From Hafnia paralvei ATCC 29927 (GTDB lineage Bacteria; Pseudomonadota; Gammaproteobacteria; Enterobacterales; Enterobacteriaceae), in contig NZ_LXET01000041.1 of NCBI RefSeq assembly GCF_001655005.1, forward strand, positions 186,001-250,000: a stretch of 64,000 nt of DNA. The letters run 5' to 3'. Made by a program: the position numbers and the translations under genes. The notes under the pieces were generated by a model. That model searched no databases and was not told the DNA's origin. It worked only from the letters and a program-made list of their open reading frames with translations. This document shows positions 25,584-34,331 of this stretch, piece after piece. Position 1 is the first letter of the stretch; every line of letters begins with the position of its first letter.

Positions 25584-26108
25584 ATGAATTCCGAAGCTAT
25601 TGAATCCATGGTTCGCGATGTGCTGAGCAAGATGAACAGCTTGCAAGGCCAAACACCCGCGGCAGCTTCTACTCCAGCAGCCAGTTCGCGTAGTGACGCC
25701 AAAGTCTCTGATTATCCTCTGGCGAATAAACACCCCGACTGGGTGAAAACCGCAACCCATAAAACGTTAGATGACCTCACGCTGGCGAACGTGTTGAACG
25801 GCAGCGTCACCTCACAGGATTTGCGCATTACGCCTGAAATCCTGCGCATTCAGGCATCAATTGCCAAAGATGCGGGCCGTCCTCTGCTGGCGATGAACTT
25901 TGAGCGCGCCGCTGAGCTGACCGCGGTGCCCGATGACAAGGTGCTGGATATCTACAACGCCCTGCGCCCATACCGCTCCAGCAAAGAAGAGCTGAATGCA
26001 ATCGCCGATGACTTAGAACAGACCTACCACGCGACCATCTGCGCCGCCTTCGTGCGAGAAGCCGCTGTTTTGTATGTTCAGCGCAAAAAGCTCAAAGGCG
26101 ACGATTAA
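25584..26108 (+). CDS. pduE: PduE, diol dehydratase small (gamma) subunit
   Basis: This 174-residue gamma subunit of diol dehydratase has an N-terminal amphipathic helix (SEAIESMVRDVLSKMN), a low-complexity linker, and the conserved DYPLANKHPDWVKTAT core. AAGGAAAA precedes the ATG. A 135-bp gap with a hairpin separates it from pduG, longer than the spacing elsewhere in the operon. Confidence 0.97.
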   Translation: MNSEAIESMVRDVLSKMNSLQGQTPAAASTPAASSRSDAKVSDYPLANKHPDWVKTATHKTLDDLTLANVLNGSVTSQDLRITPEILRIQASIAKDAGRPLLAMNFERAAELTAVPDDKVLDIYNALRPYRSSKEELNAIADDLEQTYHATICAAFVREAAVLYVQRKKLKGDD

Positions 26109-26190
26109 TTTGGCGATATCGAGCGGAGGGAGATAGGTCGTTGGGGTCGTAGCGCGCTAATCCGCCTCACTCTCCAAGACATACAGCCCT

Positions 26191-26215
26191 TCCCCCTCAA
26201 TAAAAAATGAGGGGA
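26191..26215 (+). promoter_or_regulatory. Intra-operon hairpin between pduE and pduG
   Basis: TCCCC(C)TCA and TGAGGGGA form an 8-bp stem with a bulged C and an A-rich loop in the 135-bp pduE-pduG gap. No U-run follows, so it is more likely an RNA-processing or 3'-protecting element than a terminator. It would let dehydratase mRNA outlast the reactivase part. Confidence 0.5.
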
Positions 26216-26243
26216 TTACTATCAGCAACTTAAGGCAGGAAAT

Positions 26244-28079
26244 ATGGGTCGGCATCGGTATATAGCAGGCGTGGATATTGGCAACTCATCAACGGAAGTG
26301 GCATTGGCGCAAATTGCAGCTGACGGTCAATTGCAATTTGTTGCCAGCGCTATGACGGAGACTACCGGTATCAAAGGGACGCAACGCAACATTTTCGGCA
26401 TCAATAAGGCGCTGAACATGTTGGTGGAAAAAGCGGGTATCGCCCTGAGTGATATCAGCCTGATCCGCATCAACGAAGCGACCCCCGTCATTGGTGACGT
26501 GGCGATGGAAACCATCACGGAAACCATCATTACTGAATCCACCATGATCGGCCATAACCCAAAGACGCCCGGTGGACTGGGATTGGGTGTAGGGCTGACC
26601 ATCACTATAGATGAACTGGTCACTCGTGATCCGACCCAGCCTTACATCCTGGTCGTACCGTCTGCCGTGGATTTTGCCGATGTCGCTGCCGTAGTCAATG
26701 CCGCCAACGGCGCAGGATATCGCATTACAGCGATTATCCTGCAACGTGATGATGGTGTGTTGGTGAGCAACCGCCTCACGCAACCACTGCCCATCGTCGA
26801 CGAAGTGCTGCATATCGACCGTATCCCTATGGGCATGCTGGCGGCGGTTGAAGTTGCGATGCCGGGTCAGGTAATAGAAACCCTATCTAACCCTTATGGC
26901 ATTGCCACGGTTTTCGAACTCAGCGCAGAAGAAACCAAAAACATCGTGCCAGTGGCTCGCGCATTGATTGGCACTCGATCTGCGGTCGTGGTGAAAACCC
27001 CCGCTGGCGATGTTAAAGCCCGCTCTATTCCAGCCGGACATCTGGAGTTATTTGCTGACGGGCGCACTGTGCGAGTGGATGTCGCAACCGGTGCGGAAAC
27101 CATTATGACGGCGGTGAATCGCTTCCGGCATCTGGACAACGTAAGTGGCGAAGCCGGCACCAATATTGGCGGCATGCTTGAGCACGTGCGTCATACCATG
27201 GCTGAGCTGACCAACAAGCCCGCTAATGAAATCTTTATTCAGGATTTGCTGGCTGTAGACACTGCTGTACCGGTCAATGTCATTGGTGGTCTGGCGGGTG
27301 AATTCTCGCTCGAGCAGGCGGTGGGTATTGCCTCCATGGTGAAGTCTGACCGTCTGCAAATGGCCCATATTGCCAGCGAAATTGAAAAGACACTGAATAT
27401 TGATGTGCAGGTTGGGGGGGCAGAGGCCGAGGCTGCAATACTTGGCGCACTGACCACACCAGGAACGCGTCGGCCGTTGGCCATCCTCGATCTCGGGGCG
27501 GGTTCTACCGATGCCTCCATCATCAATGCGCAAGGTCAAATCGTCGCGACGCATCTGGCCGGTGCTGGCGACATGGTGACGATGATAGTGGCGTCTGAGC
27601 TCGATCTCCAAGACCGATACTTGGCCGAAGACATCAAGAAATACCCCTTAGCAAAAGTGGAAAGTCTGTTCCATCTTCGCCACGAAGACGGCAGCGTCCA
27701 GTTCTTCCCACAACCGCTACCGCCAGAGGTTTTTGCTCGACTGGTGGTGGTGAAACCTGAAGGGTTAGTGCCGCTGCCGGGAAATTATGCGCTGGAAAAA
27801 GTGCGCAATATCCGACGCTCAGCCAAAGAGCGGGTATTCGTCACCAATGCTTTACGCGCGCTACGGCAGGTCAGCCCGACCGGTAATATCCGCGATATCC
27901 CCTTCGTGGTGCTGGTCGGCGGCTCATCGCTGGATTTTGAAATTCCACAATTAGTGACCGACGCCCTCTCCCACTACAAGCTGGTGGCCGGTCGCGGCAA
28001 TATCCGCGCCAGCGAAGGCCCGCGTAACGCGGTCGCCACCGGATTGATTCTGGCTTATCAGCGGGAGAGTGGCCGATGA
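26244..28079 (+). CDS. pduG: PduG, diol dehydratase reactivase large subunit
   Basis: This 611-residue Hsp70/actin-fold ATPase has N-terminal YIAGVDIGNSSTEVALA and a second phosphate motif AILDLGAGSTDAS at about residue 412. With PduH it swaps damaged cobalamin out of inactivated diol dehydratase, driven by ATP. Full length. Translationally coupled to pduH (ATGA overlap at 28076). Confidence 0.97.
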   Translation: MGRHRYIAGVDIGNSSTEVALAQIAADGQLQFVASAMTETTGIKGTQRNIFGINKALNMLVEKAGIALSDISLIRINEATPVIGDVAMETITETIITESTMIGHNPKTPGGLGLGVGLTITIDELVTRDPTQPYILVVPSAVDFADVAAVVNAANGAGYRITAIILQRDDGVLVSNRLTQPLPIVDEVLHIDRIPMGMLAAVEVAMPGQVIETLSNPYGIATVFELSAEETKNIVPVARALIGTRSAVVVKTPAGDVKARSIPAGHLELFADGRTVRVDVATGAETIMTAVNRFRHLDNVSGEAGTNIGGMLEHVRHTMAELTNKPANEIFIQDLLAVDTAVPVNVIGGLAGEFSLEQAVGIASMVKSDRLQMAHIASEIEKTLNIDVQVGGAEAEAAILGALTTPGTRRPLAILDLGAGSTDASIINAQGQIVATHLAGAGDMVTMIVASELDLQDRYLAEDIKKYPLAKVESLFHLRHEDGSVQFFPQPLPPEVFARLVVVKPEGLVPLPGNYALEKVRNIRRSAKERVFVTNALRALRQVSPTGNIRDIPFVVLVGGSSLDFEIPQLVTDALSHYKLVAGRGNIRASEGPRNAVATGLILAYQRESGR

Positions 28080-28450
28080 ACTTCCCTAACGATGCGCCAG
28101 CCATTGTTATCAGCCTCACCTCATCAACGCCCGAGGCGATCTGGCATCAAGTATTGCTCGGTATTGAGGAAGAAGGCATTCCTTGGCAATGGCAGCAAGA
28201 CGATGACGCTGATGCAGTACAACGCGCTTGGCAGGCAGCGACCCGCTCACCGTTATTGGTTGGGCTAGCCTGTTCTGCCGACGAAATCATCGTGCATTTC
28301 CGAAATCTCCCCCCAGCTAGCCCGCTGTTTCGGCAGGCGTGGGGGCAAGACAAAGACCAATTGCGGCAGCTAGGTAACAACGCCGCCCGCTTGGTTAAAG
28401 GTTTACCGTTTAAGTTGTCACCCAAAAGTCATTCCCACAACCCCGATTAA
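28076..28450 (+). CDS. pduH: PduH, diol dehydratase reactivase small subunit
   Basis: This 124-residue partner of PduG resembles the beta subunit of diol dehydratase in fold (APAIVISL ... GIEEEGIPW), which lets the reactivase trade subunits with the inactive enzyme. It follows pduG with a 4-bp overlap and precedes pduJ by 12 bp. Confidence 0.95.
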   Translation: MNFPNDAPAIVISLTSSTPEAIWHQVLLGIEEEGIPWQWQQDDDADAVQRAWQAATRSPLLVGLACSADEIIVHFRNLPPASPLFRQAWGQDKDQLRQLGNNAARLVKGLPFKLSPKSHSHNPD

Positions 28451-28462
28451 GGATAGAGAAAT

Positions 28463-28738
28463 ATGAATAATGCACTGGGATTAGTCGAAACCAAAGGCCT
28501 AGTCGCGGCAATTGAAGCGGCTGACGCTATGGTCAAATCAGCCAACGTACAGTTGGTTGGCTACGAGAAGATCGGATCCGGCTTGGTCACCGTCATGGTG
28601 CGCGGCGATGTTGGCGCAGTTAAAGCAGCCGTTGACGCGGGTTCTGCGGCTGCCAGCGCGGTGGGTGAAGTGAAGTCTTGCCATGTGATCCCTCGTCCGC
28701 ATAGCGATGTAGAAGCCATTTTACCGACCTCTGCCTAA
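28463..28738 (+). CDS. pduJ: PduJ, hexameric microcompartment shell protein
   Basis: This 91-residue BMC-domain protein is almost identical to PduA (N-A-L-G-L-V-E-T-K-G, pore loop E-K-I-G-S-G), arisen by duplication. It is a major shell facet component. GGATAGAG precedes the ATG. It differs from PduA mainly at the ends. Confidence 0.97.
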   Translation: MNNALGLVETKGLVAAIEAADAMVKSANVQLVGYEKIGSGLVTVMVRGDVGAVKAAVDAGSAAASAVGEVKSCHVIPRPHSDVEAILPTSA

Positions 28739-28759
28739 GGGTAAGAAGAGGAGCACAGC

Positions 28760-29359
28760 GTGAAAACGTCACTGGGTTTACTCGAAGTTAGTGGTCTAGC
28801 GCTGGCGATCGGTGCGGCGGATGCCATGGCAAAAGCGGCATCCGTCAGCCTGATTGATATAGAAAAAACCAACGGCTCGGGTTGGATGTTAATCCGCCTG
28901 ACCGGTGATGTGGCGTCGGTTCAGGCGGCAATCAATACCGGTGCCGCCTTTGCCCAGCAACATCATGGTTTAGTGTCGCGTGCCATTTTGGCTCGTCCAG
29001 CAGATGCCCTAATGGCGCATTGGCAAACGCCCCAGCGTGAGTCGATAGATCCCGAACCAGCCACCTTGCGTGAACCAACGCATAAGGTCGCTTCTGAAAG
29101 GGATATCACTGAAATATGTGTACCTGAAAAAGTGGAAGCTGCATCGGAAAGAGAAGAAACAGCGGCTCCGCTCCCTGTCGATACCGTCACCGACGAGACG
29201 AGTGACATCGCCATCGGTGAGGAAAAACAGGATGTAAAAAATGAGGTTCCGCCAGCGCTGAGTGTGAGCTGCAATCTCTGCCTAGATCCGGCTTGCCGAC
29301 GCCATAAAGGTGAGCCCCGTTTTCGCTGTATCCATGCGGCTAAGCGAGGAAAAGTCTGA
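28760..29359 (+). CDS. pduK: PduK, shell protein with long linker and cysteine-rich tail
   Basis: This 199-residue protein has one BMC domain (about residues 3-90), a long acidic, Thr/Glu/Val-rich linker (95-165), and a C-terminal cysteine cluster C171-x2-C174-x4-C179-x10-C190 that could hold an iron-sulfur cluster or zinc. It is longer than the roughly 160 residues I recall for Salmonella PduK, mostly in the linker. GTG starts are not needed; the frame starts GTG at 28760 behind GAGGAG. It ends with TGATG overlapping pduL. Confidence 0.92.
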   Translation: MKTSLGLLEVSGLALAIGAADAMAKAASVSLIDIEKTNGSGWMLIRLTGDVASVQAAINTGAAFAQQHHGLVSRAILARPADALMAHWQTPQRESIDPEPATLREPTHKVASERDITEICVPEKVEAASEREETAAPLPVDTVTDETSDIAIGEEKQDVKNEVPPALSVSCNLCLDPACRRHKGEPRFRCIHAAKRGKV

Positions 29360-30009
29360 TGGAAAAAACGTTACTGGAACCCGTTGTCAGTAAGATCCTC
29401 GACGAAATGCGTCTTCGTCCGATCCCGCTTGGGGTTTCCAATCGACACCTGCACCTCTCGGTGCAGGACTACCAACAATTATTTCCCAATCAGCCACTGA
29501 TTGAGAAAAAAGCGCTGCTCCAACCCGGTCAATTTGCCGCCGAACAAACGGTAACGCTGGTGGGCCCCAAAGGCAGCCTAAAAAACGTTCGAATTCTTGG
29601 CCCTCTGCGCAGCCACAGTCAGGTTGAGATCTCCCGTACCGATGCCCGCACGTTGGGTATTCATGCACCGCTGCGTATGTCTGGGAATCTGGACCAAACC
29701 CCCGCTATTCGGTTGGTCAGTCCGTACGGTGAACTGGAGCTACCGCAGGGAGTCATTGTGGCGCAGCGCCATATCCATATGTCACCGCTGGATGCCCTGC
29801 TCTATCGCGTTAAACACGGTGACTGCGTACAGGTCGCCATTCAGGGCAGCGGTCGCAGGCTGATCTTAGACGATGTTGCTATTCGGGTTTCCCCACAAAT
29901 GAAACTGGAAATGCACATCGATACCGATGAGGCCAATGCCGCAGGCGCTGACGACCCAGCGGCTTTTGCCACGTTGCGGCCTTCATCAGCACGGACACAA
30001 CAGCCATGA
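29359..30009 (+). CDS. pduL: PduL, microcompartment phosphate propanoyltransferase
   Basis: This 216-residue phosphotransacylase (PTAC family, unrelated to Pta) converts propionyl-CoA to propionyl phosphate and recycles CoA in the lumen. The zinc-binding histidines sit in SNRHLHLS and AQRHIHMS. The first 20 residues (LEPVVSKILDEMRLRP) are an encapsulation peptide. Start and stop overlap pduK and pduM respectively, so it is translationally coupled on both sides. Confidence 0.96.
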   Translation: MEKTLLEPVVSKILDEMRLRPIPLGVSNRHLHLSVQDYQQLFPNQPLIEKKALLQPGQFAAEQTVTLVGPKGSLKNVRILGPLRSHSQVEISRTDARTLGIHAPLRMSGNLDQTPAIRLVSPYGELELPQGVIVAQRHIHMSPLDALLYRVKHGDCVQVAIQGSGRRLILDDVAIRVSPQMKLEMHIDTDEANAAGADDPAAFATLRPSSARTQQP

Positions 30010-30503
30010 ATCTCACTCAGGCGCAAACCGAACAACTGGTCAGCCAGATTGTCACGCGGTTGGTCGAGCGCGAACGCCGGGTTCACGCCTTGGGGTTGCC
30101 TCAGCTACGCGCCGGGCTCGACTCATCGGTATTCGTATTGAATGCCACTTTGCATCTGATGCTGCCGGATCTGGCATTTATCCGCCGATTGGCGCACGAC
30201 GAAACCCAATGTCCGGCCGTTGCCGCTCTGCACGAAGCATGGTCGTGGGGGATGAAAGTTCATATCAGTTTGCATCGCCAATTGTTACCTGCGCTACCCG
30301 CAGCGGCATTGCGTCCGTTGCCCCTGAGTTTCAGCGACAGCCAAGGCGTTGCGGTACGGCTGCATGCGGGTCAGGTATTGAGCTATCGGGATATTGCCAC
30401 CCTTTCCCCGGGATGGTTATTGATTGACCACCATACGCAGGTTACACCGCTGGCAAAGGACACCTTGTCAGCCCGTCACATTCAACTGTTAAGGCAGGAG
30501 TAA
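30006..30503 (+). CDS. pduM: PduM, microcompartment assembly protein
   Basis: This 165-residue protein is needed in Salmonella for proper shell assembly; its exact role is not settled. The N-terminal amphipathic helix (TEQLVSQIVTRLVERERR) looks like a targeting peptide, and the rest is an alpha/beta protein ending in HIQLLRQE. It overlaps pduL by 4 bp and precedes pduN by 3 bp. Confidence 0.92.
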   Translation: MNLTQAQTEQLVSQIVTRLVERERRVHALGLPQLRAGLDSSVFVLNATLHLMLPDLAFIRRLAHDETQCPAVAALHEAWSWGMKVHISLHRQLLPALPAAALRPLPLSFSDSQGVAVRLHAGQVLSYRDIATLSPGWLLIDHHTQVTPLAKDTLSARHIQLLRQE

Positions 30504-30506
30504 AAC

Positions 30507-30782
30507 ATGCAACTGGCCCGAGTGGTAGGTTCTGTCGTCTCAACGCAAAAGTCCCCGACGCTGATCGGTAAAAAGCTGCTGTTGGTACGCCGTGTCGCCG
30601 GTGACGGCTCGCTTCCACCTGATAGCAACACGCCAGATGAAGTCGCCGTCGACTCGGTCGGTGCGGGTCAAGGGGAATTAGTGTTGCTTTCAGCAGGGTC
30701 CAGCGCCCGACGTGTTTTTGCTGAGCCGAATGATGCCATCGATCTGGCCATCGTCGCCATTGTCGATGAATGCTCTTACTGA
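30507..30782 (+). CDS. pduN: PduN, pentameric vertex protein (EutN/CcmL family)
   Basis: This 91-residue BMC-vertex protein starts MQLARVVGSVVSTQKSPTL and carries DSVGAGQGELVLLSAGSSAR, both diagnostic of EutN/CcmL proteins. Pentamers close the twelve corners of the shell. AGGAG lies just upstream of the ATG. Confidence 0.96.
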   Translation: MQLARVVGSVVSTQKSPTLIGKKLLLVRRVAGDGSLPPDSNTPDEVAVDSVGAGQGELVLLSAGSSARRVFAEPNDAIDLAIVAIVDECSY

Positions 30783-30797
30783 TGAGGCGGTGAGTTT

Positions 30798-31817
30798 ATG
30801 AGCATCTATACCAAAACCGGTGATGCCGGCACAACGGCCCTTTTCACCGGACAGCGGGTGAAAAAACATCACCCTCGGGTGGAAACCTACGGCACGTTGG
30901 ATGAACTGAATGCGGTGCTCAGCCTGTGTGTGCGCGTAGCACAAGGCGTTGAAAACCTTCAGTTGCTTGATGCCGTACAACACCAGCTATTTTATTTCAG
31001 CGCTGAACTGGCCAGCGTTGGCATAGATACCCCACCCGATGGGCAAAAAAGCATTACTGAGCAGGATATTCACGCACTAGAACAGGCCGTAGACCGTTGC
31101 ATGGCACAGTTGCCGCCGGTACACGGTTTTATTCTGCCCGGAAACACCGAGGCGGGCAGCCGCTTACATTTTGCCCGTACCCTCGCACGGCGCTGTGAAC
31201 GACGCCTGATCGAGCTGGCCGAACAAGTTCCCGTACGCCCGGTGTTATTGCAATACCTAAACCGTTTATCCGATTGCCTGTATGCCTTGGCCCGCGACGA
31301 AGATCAGCGCCAACAGCTACAGCAAATCGCCCAAACCGTGGCGGCCCGTTATCTGGCAGCAACAACAGAGAAACCGAAATCTATGATCGCTCATCCTTCC
31401 GCAGATGAACTTGGATTTTCCGATGTTCATCAGCTCGTTAAGCAGGCAGTTGATGCTGCCATAGCACTAGAGATCGCTGTCGTCGTGGCACTGGTCGATC
31501 GCCACGGCAACATGATGATGACCTACCGGATGCCGGATGCCCTGCTGGTTAGTAGCGAACTCGCGCCTAAAAAAGCCTGGACCGCGGTCGCGTTGAAAAC
31601 CGCCACCCACCAGCTCAATGCCGCTGTTCAACCGGGAGCCGATCTGTACCAACTGGAAGCCAGTACGGGGGGAAAAGTGGTCAGCTTTGGTGGAGGCTAT
31701 CCCTTATGGCGTAACGGCCAATTGGTCGGGGGATTAGGGATAAGCGGCGGCAGCGTTGCACAAGATATGCACATCGCAGAAGCGGCCATGTCGGCTTTAC
31801 ATTTGAGGAATGAATAA
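30798..31817 (+). CDS. pduO: PduO, cob(I)alamin adenosyltransferase with C-terminal HbpS-like domain
   Basis: This 339-residue two-domain enzyme has an N-terminal PduO-type adenosyltransferase (about residues 1-185; IYTKTGDAGTTALFTGQRV, FILPGNTEAGSRLHFARTLARRCER) that makes adenosylcobalamin from cob(I)alamin and ATP. The C-terminal GlcG/HbpS-like domain (about 205-339) binds haem in other family members. It works with PduS to keep coenzyme B12 available in the compartment. The stop overlaps the pduP start (TAATG). Confidence 0.96.
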   Translation: MSIYTKTGDAGTTALFTGQRVKKHHPRVETYGTLDELNAVLSLCVRVAQGVENLQLLDAVQHQLFYFSAELASVGIDTPPDGQKSITEQDIHALEQAVDRCMAQLPPVHGFILPGNTEAGSRLHFARTLARRCERRLIELAEQVPVRPVLLQYLNRLSDCLYALARDEDQRQQLQQIAQTVAARYLAATTEKPKSMIAHPSADELGFSDVHQLVKQAVDAAIALEIAVVVALVDRHGNMMMTYRMPDALLVSSELAPKKAWTAVALKTATHQLNAAVQPGADLYQLEASTGGKVVSFGGGYPLWRNGQLVGGLGISGGSVAQDMHIAEAAMSALHLRNE

Positions 31818-33205
31818 TGAATACCAATGAACTTGAATCTCTCATTCGCACTATCCTCACCGAGCAACTGATGCCCGCGACCGCGTCGGCTTCCAACGCT
31901 ATTTTTGCAAGCGTTGATGACGCGATCAATGCCGCTCATCGCGCATTCTTACGCTATCAGCAAAGCCCAATGAAAACGCGCAGCGCCATTATTAGCGCTA
32001 TCCGCGAGCAACTGAAGCCACAGCTATTGTCACTGTCTGAACGCGGTGCCAGTGAAACGGGCATGGGCAATAAAGAAGATAAGTTTCTGAAAAACAAAGC
32101 TGCGCTGGAAAACACCCCCGGGATTGAAGATCTGGCCACTACCGCGTTGACGGGTGATGGCGGCATGGTGCTATTCGAATATTCACCGTTTGGCGTCGTG
32201 GGTTCGGTCGCCCCTAGTACCAACCCGACCGAAACCATTATCAACAACAGCATCAGTATGTTAGCCGCGGGTAATGCGGTCTATTTCAGCCCACATCCTG
32301 GAGCCAAAGACGTTTCGCTGGATCTCATTGCCCAAATAGAAGAGATCGTCTTTAGCAGCTGCGGTATTCGCAATCTGGTGGTGACGGTAGAAAACCCGAG
32401 TTTTGAAGCCACACAACAGATGATGGCACACGACAAAATTGCGCTGCTGGCGATTACCGGCGGGCCTGGCATTGTGGCCATGGGGATGAAAAGCGGCAAG
32501 AAAGTGATTGGCGCCGGTGCAGGCAATCCACCTTGTCTAGTGGATGAAACAGCCGAATTGGTGAAAGCGGCGCAGGATATCGTTGCCGGTGCTTCGTTCG
32601 ACTACAACCTACCGTGTATTGCAGAAAAAAGCCTGATTGTGGTGGAAAGCGTTGCCGATCGTTTATTACAACAAATGCAGGCCTTCGATGCATTGCTCAT
32701 CAGTCATCCGCAAGAAGTCGACAATCTACGCAAAGCCTGCCTGACACCACAGGGACATGCCAATAAGAATTTAGTGGGGAAAAGCCCTGCTGAGCTGCTA
32801 AAAGCGGCGGGGATCGCCTGCCCTGCTAAAGCACCGCGCCTGTTACTGGTAGAGGTTGCAGGTAACGATCCACTGGTCACTAGCGAACAGTTGATGCCGC
32901 TGTTACCGGTCGTGCGGGTAAAGGACTTTGATGCAGGGTTAACACTTGCGCTGCAGGTTGAAGGGGGGCTACACCATACGGCGACCATGCATTCGCAGAA
33001 TGTTACCCGACTGAATCTAGCCGCACGTCTGTTACAGACCTCTATTTTTGTGAAAAACGGTCCGTCCTACGCTGGAATTGGCGTCGGCGGTGAAGGCTTT
33101 ACCACCTTTACCATCGCCACCCCAACCGGAGAAGGCACAACCTCGGCTCGTACTTTCGCGCGCCAACGTCGCTGTGTGCTGACCAACGGTTTCTCCATTC
33201 GCTGA
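31817..33205 (+). CDS. pduP: PduP, CoA-acylating propionaldehyde dehydrogenase
   Basis: This 462-residue aldehyde dehydrogenase makes propionyl-CoA and NADH from propionaldehyde. Residues 1-18 (NTNELESLIRTILTEQL) are the classic encapsulation helix. The catalytic Cys lies in YNLPCIAEKS and the nucleotide loop in ITGGPGIVAMGMKSGKK. Length matches the family. Confidence 0.97.
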   Translation: MNTNELESLIRTILTEQLMPATASASNAIFASVDDAINAAHRAFLRYQQSPMKTRSAIISAIREQLKPQLLSLSERGASETGMGNKEDKFLKNKAALENTPGIEDLATTALTGDGGMVLFEYSPFGVVGSVAPSTNPTETIINNSISMLAAGNAVYFSPHPGAKDVSLDLIAQIEEIVFSSCGIRNLVVTVENPSFEATQQMMAHDKIALLAITGGPGIVAMGMKSGKKVIGAGAGNPPCLVDETAELVKAAQDIVAGASFDYNLPCIAEKSLIVVESVADRLLQQMQAFDALLISHPQEVDNLRKACLTPQGHANKNLVGKSPAELLKAAGIACPAKAPRLLLVEVAGNDPLVTSEQLMPLLPVVRVKDFDAGLTLALQVEGGLHHTATMHSQNVTRLNLAARLLQTSIFVKNGPSYAGIGVGGEGFTTFTIATPTGEGTTSARTFARQRRCVLTNGFSIR

Positions 33206-33215
33206 GCGAGGACAC

Positions 33216-34331
33216 ATGAAGACTTTTTTCCTGCAAACACGCATTTATAGCGGGGAAGGCAGCCTGAAAGCGCTGCAACGCTTCCATCGGCAAAAAATCT
33301 GGATAATCTGCGACGGCTTTCTGGCGACGTCCCCTGTACTGGACAACCTCAAGCAAGCGATACCGGCTGACAATCATATAAGCCTGTTCAGCGATATCAC
33401 CCCAGATCCCAGCATCAATACGGTGGTTAAGGGGATTGAACAGATGCAAGCGCTACGCCCCAATATTGTCATCGGTTTTGGCGGTGGCTCAGCGTTGGAC
33501 GCCGCCAAGGCCATTGTCTGGTTTAGCCGCAAACAGGGGCTGGAGATAGAAACCTGTATCGCCATCCCCACCACCAGCGGAACAGGTTCGGAAGTCACCA
33601 GCGCCTGCGTGATAAGCGATCCGGAAAAAAGTATTAAATATCCTCTATTTGACGATGAAATCTATCCAGACATCGCCATTTTGGATCCGTCGCTGGTCGC
33701 CTCCGTGCCACCGGCCATCACCGCGAATACGGGGTTAGACGTGCTGACACATGCGCTGGAGGCCTATGTGTCACCGCATGCCAGCGATTTTACCGATGCC
33801 TTAGCCGAAAAAGCCGTGCAGTTGGTATTTCGTCATCTGGCAACCGCCTGTCGTAAAGGCGATTGCTTGATCACTCGCGGAAAAATGCACAATGCCTCGA
33901 CGCTAGCTGGAATGGCATTCAGTCAGTCCGGTTTGGGGATCAATCATGCTATTGCCCATCAATTGGGCGGTCAATTTCACATTGCGCACGGGCTGGCAAA
34001 CGCCCTGCTGCTGGCACCGGTGATTCGCTTTAACGCTATCGATACCCGTGCACGTAAACGCTATGCACGGCTGGCAAAACTGTGTCACTTCAGCCCAGCG
34101 AATGCCGACGATCGCGCTGCGGTTAATCAGTTAATTCACCAAATAGCATTGCTGAAGCGCCAATGCGGAATACCTCAACCGCTGACCGCAATGAAAGTCA
34201 CCGAACGCCAGTTGCAACAGCGTATTCCAGACATGATTGCCGCCGCTCAGGCCGATGTAACGTTGCGTACGAATCCGCGTCCTGCTGACGACAAGGACAT
34301 CCGTGGCATTATCGAGGCGCTTTATGAATGA
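33216..34331 (+). CDS. pduQ: PduQ, 1-propanol dehydrogenase (iron-dependent)
   Basis: This 371-residue group III iron alcohol dehydrogenase reduces propionaldehyde to 1-propanol and recycles NAD+ for PduP inside the compartment. It shows GFGGGSALDAAKAIVW for cofactor binding, TTSGTGSEVTSACV, and the metal-site histidines in GINHAIAHQLGG and HIAHGLANALL. The pduS start lies within its last codons. Confidence 0.96.
   Translation: MKTFFLQTRIYSGEGSLKALQRFHRQKIWIICDGFLATSPVLDNLKQAIPADNHISLFSDITPDPSINTVVKGIEQMQALRPNIVIGFGGGSALDAAKAIVWFSRKQGLEIETCIAIPTTSGTGSEVTSACVISDPEKSIKYPLFDDEIYPDIAILDPSLVASVPPAITANTGLDVLTHALEAYVSPHASDFTDALAEKAVQLVFRHLATACRKGDCLITRGKMHNASTLAGMAFSQSGLGINHAIAHQLGGQFHIAHGLANALLLAPVIRFNAIDTRARKRYARLAKLCHFSPANADDRAAVNQLIHQIALLKRQCGIPQPLTAMKVTERQLQQRIPDMIAAAQADVTLRTNPRPADDKDIRGIIEALYE

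Noticed and set aside
26289..27611. Long minus-strand frames opposite pduG (26289-26813, 27048-27611)
   Set aside because: They mirror a strongly conserved gene, are rich in Arg/His from high-GC antisense codons and match no family.
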